Part shown: in pieces, positions 13,214 to 20,612 of the stretch
Layout of the letters: each line of letters begins with the position of its first letter
Position numbering within the stretch: position 1 is the first letter of the stretch
Origin: a virus
Virus record (IMG/VR): IMGVR_UViG_3300012017_000739
Coordinates: 1-20,658 of that record
Strand: one strand, 5' to 3'
DNA length: 20,658 bases
The notes under the pieces: model-generated
Told to the model about the DNA's origin: nothing
The model's database searches: none
Seen by the model: the letters and a program-made list of their open reading frames with translations, nothing else
Translations under genes and position numbers: made by a program

Positions 13214-13873
13214 TTAAAAAAGCAATTTATTTTTTTTACTTCTATTTTCGGATATGGTTAAAGGCTGAGTATTTTTGTAGTTAAAATAGGTGTAACAATC
13301 TTGTTCTGAGTTAATTAAATCTAATGGGTATATGTGGTCTACTTCCCAATAGGTTCCATGATTTTCCCAAGTCATTCCAGTTTTAAATTGGGATTCTAAA
13401 TGGGTTTTATAAGTATTTACATCACATCCCAAATATTTTAATCCACTATGTAATTTAGTTATGTTGTTTTTTTTAATGATTTCATTAACTCTTAATCTAA
13501 TACAATATTTTAGTTTATATATTGGATCATTTTGTTTTCGATTTTTTTGATAGTTTAAATTTTGATTAGTTTTTTTCTGGTATTGATTCCATTTTAAATT
13601 GAAACATATTTTACAATTTGCTCCGACTCCAAAACGTCCTTTTCCAGGTTTAAATTGTATTAATAATAATTCTTGTTTACAACAAGTACATATTTTGTAT
13701 CCTTCTTTTAAATTTTCTTTTAAACGAGGTGATTTTTTAGTTTTATAATGTTTGCTATGATGATTATGGCAACAATCTCTACATTCACGTTGCAACCCAT
13801 CTTTACGAGTTTTGTTTTTGTTAAAATCGTTTAATTTTTTTTCTTGATTACAAGTAGGACAAAATTTTATCAT
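13214..13873 (-). CDS. HNH homing endonuclease with two zinc-binding modules
   Basis: The protein has 219 residues. Two Cys4 modules come first: C5/C8 with C31/C34 (CPTC...CRDC) and C62/C65 with C87/C90 (CTCC...CKIC). A Lys- and Asn-rich linker follows. The HNH core is at the C-terminus: EVDHIYPL at 177-184, Asn201 in NTQPL, and Asn210 with RSKKN. This is the usual form of free-standing phage HNH endonucleases. It lies between intact gp21 and gp22, with 49 bases upstream and a terminator downstream, so it is an intergenic insertion. It is Lys-rich, very AT-rich and visibly different in composition from gp22 and gp23. The recurrent motif lies 11 bases before its ATG. Confidence 0.92.
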   Translation of the reverse strand: MIKFCPTCNQEKKLNDFNKNKTRKDGLQRECRDCCHNHHSKHYKTKKSPRLKENLKEGYKICTCCKQELLLIQFKPGKGRFGVGANCKICFNLKWNQYQKKTNQNLNYQKNRKQNDPIYKLKYCIRLRVNEIIKKNNITKLHSGLKYLGCDVNTYKTHLESQFKTGMTWENHGTYWEVDHIYPLDLINSEQDCYTYFNYKNTQPLTISENRSKKNKLLF

Positions 13874-13884
13874 AATTTATTTTA

Positions 13885-13894
13885 TTATAAATAT
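13885..13894 (-). promoter_or_regulatory. Recurrent upstream motif ATATTTATAA, copy 4
   Basis: The motif lies 11 bases before the HNH ATG, in the 49-base gap after gp21. The flanking sequence is nearly pure A/T. Its presence here shows that the inserted gene has the same signal as structural genes. Confidence 0.5.
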
Positions 13895-13922
13895 AATAAA
13901 AATTTTGAAAAATTATGTTGGG

Positions 13923-14525
13923 TTAAAAAAGAGGACAGGTTCCGTTAGCGCAGAGGATATCTGTGAGGATGTTGTTTACTTTGGAGTAAGGGTTGATGGT
14001 GTTTTCTTTGCCTTCTTTAATCAGATGCATGTATGAGCCGGGATTTGAAGGAGTACTTACAAAATCGAAACAGAGCAACTCGAAATCGTCTTGCACCTCC
14101 AACGTTTCCCCCATCTGCTTTAGCGAGCCCATTCCTCTACTCGAAACTCCCACCATAACATTATTTTCAATTAAAGCTTTAAGAATATTGCCGGAAGTTG
14201 TTGGAAGAATTTCTATTTTACCTAATACTTTATCACCATCCCACCATAATTCTCGAATGATGTGGGATACATTTTTTAGGTTTATGATTGAAGATTCGGG
14301 GTGATCAAGTTCACCGGTTGCTCTATTTTGTTTAACAACTTCTTGATATTTATCTATTTCACGTTCCCATAAATCCTTTGAATAGTATCTGCCGTTTCCG
14401 TTTTTTACTTCGGCTGTAGCTAATATCCCTTCTACCATAGGGTTACCTGATGGGGCTCTCATACCTTCTGTTAATTGAACAGGAGATATGCTAAACGGGA
14501 TTGTTTCTATGAGTACTTGTCTCAT
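13923..14525 (-). CDS. 21: Prohead maturation protease, gp21-like
   Basis: This 200-residue serine protease is close to the length of T4 gp21 (212). The catalytic His is H75 in GELDHPES and the Ser is S128 or S129 in VGVSSRGMGS, as in the herpesvirus-like fold of phage prohead proteases. ELLCFDFVSTPSNPGS at about 149-164 is the usual closing block. The enzyme sits inside the prohead core, cuts scaffold and capsid proteins after Glu, then degrades itself. The start codon follows the stop of the preceding gene directly (TAAATG). Gene order gp21 - [HNH] - gp22 - gp23 is that of T4 apart from the insertion. Confidence 0.95.
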   Translation of the reverse strand: MRQVLIETIPFSISPVQLTEGMRAPSGNPMVEGILATAEVKNGNGRYYSKDLWEREIDKYQEVVKQNRATGELDHPESSIINLKNVSHIIRELWWDGDKVLGKIEILPTTSGNILKALIENNVMVGVSSRGMGSLKQMGETLEVQDDFELLCFDFVSTPSNPGSYMHLIKEGKENTINPYSKVNNILTDILCANGTCPLF

Positions 14526-15365
14526 TTAGTTTAATTCTTCTTTTATTAAATTGCGAACTAATGAGCGAAGTTTAGATTCCTTTAGAGAATCCAATTTTTC
14601 CTTACTCATAGTATTAAAATTCTTTTTTCTATATTCTAAAGCTTTTAATGCTCTTGATCTATATGGTTCCGGCCATTTTTTATATACTTCTTCATCATCA
14701 GGAACATAATCCACTTCATATTTAATCCAATCAATTTCTTGGTTGTAAGTGTTTTGAATACCTAGTTTGTTTTCTTTTAAATCACCGTATCCACTAGACT
14801 TGTATTTGCCGGTTGGTGCTTTGGGTTCTTTAGATGTTTCTAATCCAATGCCTTTAACAGCAAACATTCCGTTTTTAGCATAATAGTTAATATCTTTAGC
14901 CATGTTTTTGGCTACAATTTGTTTTAATTCGTCTACTGTTTTTTCTGCATTTTTAGGATCATCCATTTCAGCTAAATAACCTATCAAGAATGATTGACCG
15001 TAAACATTGTCTATGTTTTTAGGATCGCTATTATCAAAATTGCTTTCTAAATCTTTAGCTACATCTTTATCTATTTTCTCAAATGTATTTTGATCACCAT
15101 ATTCTTTTTTATCTTTAACACCTACAGCTTCTTTTATGTTTGTATTAAAAATTTTAAACCAATCTGGTTGGTTTGGGTTTTGTGTTGCAATACCACCTAC
15201 TGCTTCGGTTAGGATATTTTTACCCTTTAATATTTTAACAGTATCTTTAAATGTACTGTTTACAGTAAGAAGTTCAGGGAACAAATAGCGAGCTTGTTTT
15301 AGGAAATGATCTTTATTTCCTTTACCCTCTGTAATTTCGATATATTGATTTTGTAATGTTTTCAT
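14526..15365 (-). CDS. Unrecognised protein, candidate prohead core component
   Basis: The protein has 279 residues and no family I recognise. It is charged and mostly helical by appearance. The C-terminal end LKESKLRSLVRNLIKEELN is a short basic-Leu helix seen at the end of several proteins in T4-like marine phages. It includes IKE, which fits the Leu/Ile-x-Glu cleavage rule of gp21. It lies directly before the protease, where T4 keeps the core genes 67 and 68. A role as an internal core protein or cleaved substrate is therefore reasonable but inferred. The recurrent motif ends only 2 bases before the ATG, the closest spacing in the window. Confidence 0.8.
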   Translation of the reverse strand: MKTLQNQYIEITEGKGNKDHFLKQARYLFPELLTVNSTFKDTVKILKGKNILTEAVGGIATQNPNQPDWFKIFNTNIKEAVGVKDKKEYGDQNTFEKIDKDVAKDLESNFDNSDPKNIDNVYGQSFLIGYLAEMDDPKNAEKTVDELKQIVAKNMAKDINYYAKNGMFAVKGIGLETSKEPKAPTGKYKSSGYGDLKENKLGIQNTYNQEIDWIKYEVDYVPDDEEVYKKWPEPYRSRALKALEYRKKNFNTMSKEKLDSLKESKLRSLVRNLIKEELN

Positions 15366-15367
15366 GA

Positions 15368-15377
15368 TTATAAATAT
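15368..15377 (-). promoter_or_regulatory. Recurrent upstream motif ATATTTATAA, copy 5
   Basis: The motif lies only 2 bases before the ATG at 15365 and overlaps the stop codon of the previous gene by one base. If it were a -10 promoter element, transcription would begin inside the coding region, which argues against that simple reading for this copy. Confidence 0.45.
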
Positions 15378-15658
15378 TATGTGTATAAAATTACAGGCGC
15401 ACTTAATGTCCCTAAACTACAAGAAGTTATAAATAGAGGTATTGTAACCCCAGCAGGAAGAGTAAATGAACCACCTGTTCCTTCTATGACCTGTCCTACA
15501 TTATCTATCCCTGCTCCGTATTTGTATGCTGTAATTAAAGAACCGGTAGGAGAATTAATTGAACCAGTTCCTAAACTTTGAATACCAGCAAACGAACCAG
15601 TAGCTGATTGTCCTGCTGTTAATATTACTCCTCCAAAATTTACGGGTATATTTGCCAT
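15377..15658 (-). CDS. Small low-charge protein, unrecognised
   Basis: The protein has 93 residues. It is made mainly of Gly, Ser, Thr, Ala, Ile and Val, with only three charged residues (one Lys, one Asp, one Glu). Alternating hydrophobic and small residues, as in GSFTLPAGVTIPLFITS, suggest a small beta barrel or sandwich rather than a membrane protein. It begins 1 base after the preceding stop (TAACATG), so it is translated with that gene. A small virion decoration or plug protein is possible; nothing in the sequence proves it. Confidence 0.72.
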   Translation of the reverse strand: MANIPVNFGGVILTAGQSATGSFAGIQSLGTGSINSPTGSLITAYKYGAGIDNVGQVIEGTGGSFTLPAGVTIPLFITSCSLGTLSAPVILYT

Positions 15659-15659
15659 G

Positions 15660-16250
15660 TTATTGTTGTTTTGTGTTGTCGTCGGGGGTAAATGAGTTAA
15701 TTATATCGTCTAATAACTCGTTTGTTGAATCTGTTGAATAAACAACAGCATATGATTTGGGATTATTTTTATAATAATCTAAAGTTTTATTTCTTGCTTG
15801 TTGTAGTAATGGGATTAATTGATTTAGCTTTTTTTCTAAAATATTAAATCCTTCTAAACGTTGAGCTAAAAATTTTCTTCTTTCAGGATCAGATACGTTC
15901 AAAGCATTTAAATAATCTTCTACTTCTATAGTTTCCCACAATTGTTTAACTTCAATACCTTTAGCCGCTTTGTTTAAAGCAGGTTGATTTACTAACTTAT
16001 ATTTAAATGTTTTTACATAGGTATTGTCTGTTACTCCTTCAGAACCAGCTTTAGGACCAGGACCCATATTAGCTCCAGGACCTTCTTTAACGGGTTTATA
16101 TCCTACTTGAGTGTATGCTCCGTAATTTCCTTTTGTAGATTTTTTAAAAGCTCTAGGAGCTGCAGTATTTTCACCTGTAGTTCCGGATGTAAAACCAGAA
16201 GTACTAGATATAGTGTTTGTTTCTTTTAATTTGTATTTATACTTTCCCAT
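15660..16250 (-). CDS. Unrecognised protein with disordered N-terminus
   Basis: The protein has 196 residues. The first 80 are rich in Gly, Thr, Ser, Pro and Lys (GKYKYKLKE, then GPGANMGPGPKAGSEG) and are probably disordered. Residues about 100-165 are helical and charged (PERRKFLAQRLEGF, LEKKLNQLIPLLQQARNKTL), compatible with a coiled coil. The tail is acidic. It overlaps the end of the previous gene by 14 bases, a sign of tight co-translation. Its place between portal and protease suggests a head-assembly role, but I recognise no family. Confidence 0.75.
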   Translation of the reverse strand: MGKYKYKLKETNTISSTSGFTSGTTGENTAAPRAFKKSTKGNYGAYTQVGYKPVKEGPGANMGPGPKAGSEGVTDNTYVKTFKYKLVNQPALNKAAKGIEVKQLWETIEVEDYLNALNVSDPERRKFLAQRLEGFNILEKKLNQLIPLLQQARNKTLDYYKNNPKSYAVVYSTDSTNELLDDIINSFTPDDNTKQQ

Positions 16251-17097
16251 GAATATTTTTAATTTCGTTTAAAAGTTCATAGTATTGTAATAAATTAATT
16301 AAATTATCGTCATTAACTTTATGTGATTTAGATAATGGAGTTAACAATTTAATTACTTCGTCTAATTTAATTTGAACTGCTTTATCTGCAATTTTAGGAG
16401 ATAAAGTAGTTAATTTTGTTTTAAGTTCTTCAATTTTAGTGTTATAAAAATCTCTTAGTTTTGGAGTTGAATCTACAGAATTAACAAATTCTTTTAATAT
16501 TGTTTTTTGATCCCCATTCAATGATGAGTATTTTTCATTAAATTTTTCTAAAAGAACTCTATATGCTAAAATACGAAGATCTTTATCGTATGATTGAAAT
16601 TCTACAAGAACATCCTCTTTAATTTTTTGTTTATCAATAGACTTAGACGTTAATGATTCTAAAATATTGATTTTATTTTCAATAAGTTGATCTGGGTTGT
16701 TTATATTAGTATTGTATAATTCTAATAGAGTGTAGAGGGAGGCGTGTAGTTTATAGTTAGGTAATTTGGTTTTAAAGAAATCTTCAATATTGTAATGAGT
16801 AGAAATTTCCTTAATTAAATTGTATTTTTGTCTTTTAATTGCTCCTCGGTTTAAACCTTTAGAAGTTTCTACAATAGAATTAATAACTATTTCAGCCTTG
16901 CCTTCTGTTAAGTTCCTGTGTTTAGATAGGGTTTCATATAATTTATATTCTTTCCCTAGTTCACTTTTAACAAAATATTTTTTTAAAATATTAATTGCTT
17001 TCGATTCTTTTCCGGATAATGTATCTGAGGTGATTTGTCGAACTAAAAGTTCGAATAAAATCCCTGTATTTTTTATCTTTGAGTGTCTTATGTTCAT
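16237..17097 (-). CDS. Unrecognised helical protein downstream of the portal gene
   Basis: The protein has 286 residues, rich in Lys, Leu, Asn and Ile, and appears all-helical. The N-terminus MNIRHSKIKNTGILFELLVR is followed by repeated helix-like stretches and SLYTLLELYNTNINN in the middle. No nuclease, ATPase or zinc motif is seen. It begins 35 bases after the portal gene, with the recurrent motif in the gap. T4 has gp67 here, but gp67 is far smaller, so direct equivalence is unlikely. A core, initiator or packaging-accessory protein would fit the position (inference). Confidence 0.78.
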   Translation of the reverse strand: MNIRHSKIKNTGILFELLVRQITSDTLSGKESKAINILKKYFVKSELGKEYKLYETLSKHRNLTEGKAEIVINSIVETSKGLNRGAIKRQKYNLIKEISTHYNIEDFFKTKLPNYKLHASLYTLLELYNTNINNPDQLIENKINILESLTSKSIDKQKIKEDVLVEFQSYDKDLRILAYRVLLEKFNEKYSSLNGDQKTILKEFVNSVDSTPKLRDFYNTKIEELKTKLTTLSPKIADKAVQIKLDEVIKLLTPLSKSHKVNDDNLINLLQYYELLNEIKNIHGKV

Positions 17098-17098
17098 T

Positions 17099-17108
17099 AG
17101 CCTAGGCT
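17099..17108. repeat. Perfect 10-bp palindrome AGCCTAGGCT
   Basis: The sequence lies one base before the ATG at 17097, between the start codon and the recurrent motif. It is a short perfect palindrome in an AT-rich gap and could be a protein-binding site or chance. Confidence 0.3.
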
Positions 17109-17112
17109 TTTG

Positions 17113-17122
17113 TTATAAATAT
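17113..17122 (-). promoter_or_regulatory. Recurrent upstream motif ATATTTATAA, copy 6
   Basis: The motif lies 15 bases before the ATG at 17097, in the 35-base gap after the portal gene. The coding strand reads GATATATTTATAACAAAAG. Confidence 0.5.
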
Positions 17123-17132
17123 ATCAGAATAT

Positions 17133-19022
17133 TTATTCCATTATGTTATTTTCGTCTAAAAATGAAATTTCTTCATCTTTTTTGACTAAACTTGGAGATT
17201 TTACTAAACTTTCTATTAGACTTTTATTTTTAAGATATACTTGTTTTGCTTCTAGTGCTAATGGAGACCCACCTTTATATTGAGGGCGAATACTATCAGA
17301 TTCATTGTCATCAAATTTTGCACCTCTATTACCTAATCTGTCTTTTCCAAATGGACTTTCTTGAGAATTTCTATCTGTAGATTTTTCTTCAGGGCGCCCT
17401 AATGGTACTTTTTCATCATATCCATCAGGTACTGAATTGTCCTCGTATCTGCTTCTTCCATATAGTGAAGCTAAATCGTGAGGAGTTCCATATGATTTTC
17501 CTGTTAATTTAGGATCATTTCCTTCTTCGGATACCTGTTTGTTTCTAAAGGCGCGTTTTTGGTCTTCAATAATTAAATCTCTATATTCTTCATATTGATC
17601 TTCACTCAAATGGAATATATTGTCGTAAATCCAATCAGTGGGTAGTAACTTAGTTTCCATAATCTTTTGAGCTAAGTCTACTTTTTGGGTTAATAATGCT
17701 ATTTTTTCTTGATCATATATAATAGACGGTGTTGTTAAATCTAATTCAAAATTTGTTAATTCATCACCGCTATACCCTTGAGCATATAAATGTACTAATG
17801 CTATTTTATATAATTCAGATAATACAATGCGCTGGATTCTGTCAATTGTGCGAGCAAATCTAATATCTTCAGCAGCTAATGTTGCTTTGCCTGTTAAATC
17901 TTTTTCATATCCCATAAATGCTTTAGGCACCTTGAGGGCAGCAAATAATTTGTCTCTTAAATATGTTACGTCTGTAATACCATCAAATTGTAAACCTTGA
18001 GCAGTGTCAATTTTAGTTACAGTATCGTTGCCTCTTACAGGGATATAAAAATCCTCAAGTAAGTTTTGCATATTATATTTTAAATTGTATTGGCCTGTTT
18101 CGTGGTCAATTAATGGAGTACGTTTTAATGTTGAAATAGTTTTTTGCATAAAGTTTTCTACTTCAGCAGGAGGAATAGAACCAACATTAATATAAAATAT
18201 TCTTCTATCTGGGCTACGAGATATTCTATTGATTAACATCGCGTCTTCCATTAGAATATATTGCTTAAATAGCCTACGAGCAGGCTCTAAATATGAACGA
18301 CCATAAGGAAGATAGTTAACATCTGTTATTAATCTAAAATGGGCCATTTCATAGTTATCAAAATAGATAGCATTTTGGTCTTTTTCAAACGCATTAGGTA
18401 CACCATAATATCCTGATCCACCTGAATAGAATCCTTCGGGAGAGTATTTGAATCTTACAGCATTTGGGTGTTCAGGATCATAGTTTTCTTGTCTTTGAAT
18501 ATGATAAGCTGTATAAGGAATAACATTATATACTCCAAATTTTTCAGCTATTTCAAGTTTTAAGAAAAAATCGCCGTATTTATTCATTTGGCGAATCCAA
18601 GACCATAAATTAAACTCGATATTTAATACATCATAAAATAAATTATATAATATTTTTTGAATATCTTCGTTTGAACTTCTGATTTGGAGTACTTCTCCCA
18701 TATCGTTTTTTAAAGTACATTCATCAGATATAATATCTAAAGCAGAAGAAATAATAGCATCGTAATCCATAGTATCATAATCTGAATAGATCATGGTACG
18801 AAGATATTGGTAGTTTATATTTAATTGTTGTCCAAATAAAGAGGTAGAGGATGGAGAGTATAAACGATTATATCTATCCATTATAGAATTTGTTGCTACA
18901 TCTCCTGTTGTTTGGATAGAGTCAACATCAATTACTTTTAATTGGTTTCCTCCTTGGTTGCGAATAATGACGTCTGTTGAAAATAGACGTTTTAATCGGG
19001 TGAATAAACTAGTATCTGCCAT
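17133..19022 (-). CDS. 20: Portal vertex protein, gp20-like
   Basis: The protein has 629 residues (T4 gp20 has 524). Gp20 forms the dodecameric ring through which DNA enters and leaves the head and on which the prohead starts to assemble. The family core is visible: DYDAIISSALDIISDECTLK at about 83-102, a WSWIRQMNKYGDFFLKLE block, PYGRSYLEPARRLFKQYILM, and VPKAFMGYEKDLTGKATLAA with EDIRFARTIDRIQRIVL near residues 370-410. The C-terminal 120 residues (from about SEEGNDPKL) are polar, rich in Arg, Gly, Ser and Asp, and probably disordered; they account for most of the extra length. The gene starts 18 bases after the terminase stop, where T4 has genes 18 and 19. Confidence 0.95.
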   Translation of the reverse strand: MADTSLFTRLKRLFSTDVIIRNQGGNQLKVIDVDSIQTTGDVATNSIMDRYNRLYSPSSTSLFGQQLNINYQYLRTMIYSDYDTMDYDAIISSALDIISDECTLKNDMGEVLQIRSSNEDIQKILYNLFYDVLNIEFNLWSWIRQMNKYGDFFLKLEIAEKFGVYNVIPYTAYHIQRQENYDPEHPNAVRFKYSPEGFYSGGSGYYGVPNAFEKDQNAIYFDNYEMAHFRLITDVNYLPYGRSYLEPARRLFKQYILMEDAMLINRISRSPDRRIFYINVGSIPPAEVENFMQKTISTLKRTPLIDHETGQYNLKYNMQNLLEDFYIPVRGNDTVTKIDTAQGLQFDGITDVTYLRDKLFAALKVPKAFMGYEKDLTGKATLAAEDIRFARTIDRIQRIVLSELYKIALVHLYAQGYSGDELTNFELDLTTPSIIYDQEKIALLTQKVDLAQKIMETKLLPTDWIYDNIFHLSEDQYEEYRDLIIEDQKRAFRNKQVSEEGNDPKLTGKSYGTPHDLASLYGRSRYEDNSVPDGYDEKVPLGRPEEKSTDRNSQESPFGKDRLGNRGAKFDDNESDSIRPQYKGGSPLALEAKQVYLKNKSLIESLVKSPSLVKKDEEISFLDENNIME

Positions 19023-19031
19023 TGTTTTTTA

Positions 19032-19041
19032 TTATAAATAT
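19032..19041 (-). promoter_or_regulatory. Recurrent upstream motif ATATTTATAA, copy 7
   Basis: The motif lies 9 bases before the portal ATG and its first base is the last base of the terminase stop codon. The coding strand reads AATATTTATAATAAAAAACAATG. Confidence 0.5.
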
Positions 19042-20612
19042 TATAGGAGCCAATTAATGCTCTCTTGTCCGTATTTTGTGTCTATCACATATGGGTTTGC
19101 TACTCTATTTGAGTTATATGCTCCGGCTGCTGTATTTTTTGTAATATTTCCAAGAGCGGCTCGGGTCATATCTAAACTTTGTTGTTGGAATTTCAATGAA
19201 GTGTCGCGTAAATACATTCCTACCGCAAAAGACATTACTAGGTCATCGTTGTACCCGGGTTGAGCTTCAGGTCTACCATTTTTCCAAACAAACACCCTCA
19301 TCTCTTCTAATAAACGTTTAGATTGTATTGTGACACTCCTATCTCCAATATATTCTCGCATTTTATTTACTACAAGAGGACGAGTTCTTAACGACATAGT
19401 AAAACCAGGAGTCATACTTGAGTCTCCTTCATAAACTTTTAAATATGATTCTGCAGTAAGTTGATCGGATTTAGGAGAATGATATAAATTTCTATAACCT
19501 CTTTCTAAAATAGCATCTAAAGTAGCCCAACCAATTGTAGCATTTTCTACAACTAGCAATGCATTGTTGTATTCTGTAGCAATAGCAACTAACATATAGC
19601 CAAATTCTTTTGGGGTCATTTGGCCTCTATATTCGGCTATTTGAGAATTTGTAGCAATATCAATTACATGGAATGCTGAAAAATCTTTACCATCTCCTCT
19701 AGCTACATCAGCCATAACCATGTATTCTCTAGAATAATCAGCTGATTCCCATATCCATAAATTTTGGTCTGCTCCTCTGCGTTCCATTGGGTCTTTAAGA
19801 GTAGTGGATTTAATAAAATCTATCCATTCACTATAAAATACTACATCACCTGATGTGTTAAAATCGCAATCACATTCTTGGGCTGCTAATCTAGGGTCAC
19901 CTAGTAGTTCATCTTGGCGTTTTCTCCAAGATTCGTCTCGTTCAGGGTGTACATACCAAGGTAATTTAATAGGTAAGAAATCATTGTCTGCATTTTCTGC
20001 TCTAACCCATGTTTGGTGAAACCAGTTACCTGTCCCATATGGTGTAGATAATACAATAGCTCCACCACCTGTTGCTAAGGTTTGTTGTGCTGAAGCCCAT
20101 ATTTCACCAATATTTTCGATAAATGCTGCCTCGTCAATTAATAGCAAAGATACTGCTTCTGATCTACCAGCATCGCTAGCTGCGGAGGTTGCTTTGATTA
20201 TTGAGCCGTTACTTAAACGTAAAGATAATTTATTATTTTCGTCTGCTGCTACTTTTAACCATGATGGTAAATTATCGTACATGAATTTAACTTTGGTTAC
20301 CATGTTTCGAGCGGTTTCCTGTTTCGTGGCAATACAAAGTACGTTTTTATCTTTATGGAAAGTCATTAACCATAAAGAATATCCGGCAGCTAATGTTGAT
20401 ATACCTAGCTGTCTTGATTTAAGTACGATAGAATATGGGTTGTCTTTCCAAAGTTTTAATACTTTATCTTGGAAAGGAAATAAATTAAATAATACTCTAC
20501 CCCTTTGAGGATGTTGAATATTACAATACTTACGCATAAAATGGCCGGGATCAGTGGCACATTTTATGTATTCTTGTCTAAGTACTTCTTTTATATTTTG
20601 TTGTTCACTCAT
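19041..20612 (-). CDS. 17: Terminase large subunit, gp17-like
   Basis: This 523-residue packaging motor is shorter than T4 gp17 (610). The ATPase half has the Walker A variant SRQLGIST at 66-73 (the classic form in this family), Walker B LLLIDEAAF at 156-164 and the coupling motif LSTPYG at 189-194. The nuclease half has the RNase H-like acidic residues Asp302 in MADVARGDGKD, Glu357 in LVVENA and Asp457 in YNDDLVMSFAVG. The protein docks on the gp20 portal, pumps DNA into the prohead and cuts the concatemer. The shorter length is mainly at the N-terminus. AGG lies 4 bases before the ATG. Confidence 0.97.
   Translation of the reverse strand: MSEQQNIKEVLRQEYIKCATDPGHFMRKYCNIQHPQRGRVLFNLFPFQDKVLKLWKDNPYSIVLKSRQLGISTLAAGYSLWLMTFHKDKNVLCIATKQETARNMVTKVKFMYDNLPSWLKVAADENNKLSLRLSNGSIIKATSAASDAGRSEAVSLLLIDEAAFIENIGEIWASAQQTLATGGGAIVLSTPYGTGNWFHQTWVRAENADNDFLPIKLPWYVHPERDESWRKRQDELLGDPRLAAQECDCDFNTSGDVVFYSEWIDFIKSTTLKDPMERRGADQNLWIWESADYSREYMVMADVARGDGKDFSAFHVIDIATNSQIAEYRGQMTPKEFGYMLVAIATEYNNALLVVENATIGWATLDAILERGYRNLYHSPKSDQLTAESYLKVYEGDSSMTPGFTMSLRTRPLVVNKMREYIGDRSVTIQSKRLLEEMRVFVWKNGRPEAQPGYNDDLVMSFAVGMYLRDTSLKFQQQSLDMTRAALGNITKNTAAGAYNSNRVANPYVIDTKYGQESINWLL

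Noticed and set aside
13152-13922. Group I intron carrying the HNH gene
   Set aside because: gp21 and gp22 are each complete and are different genes, so no coding sequence is interrupted. I saw no intron core elements. A free-standing endonuclease is simpler.
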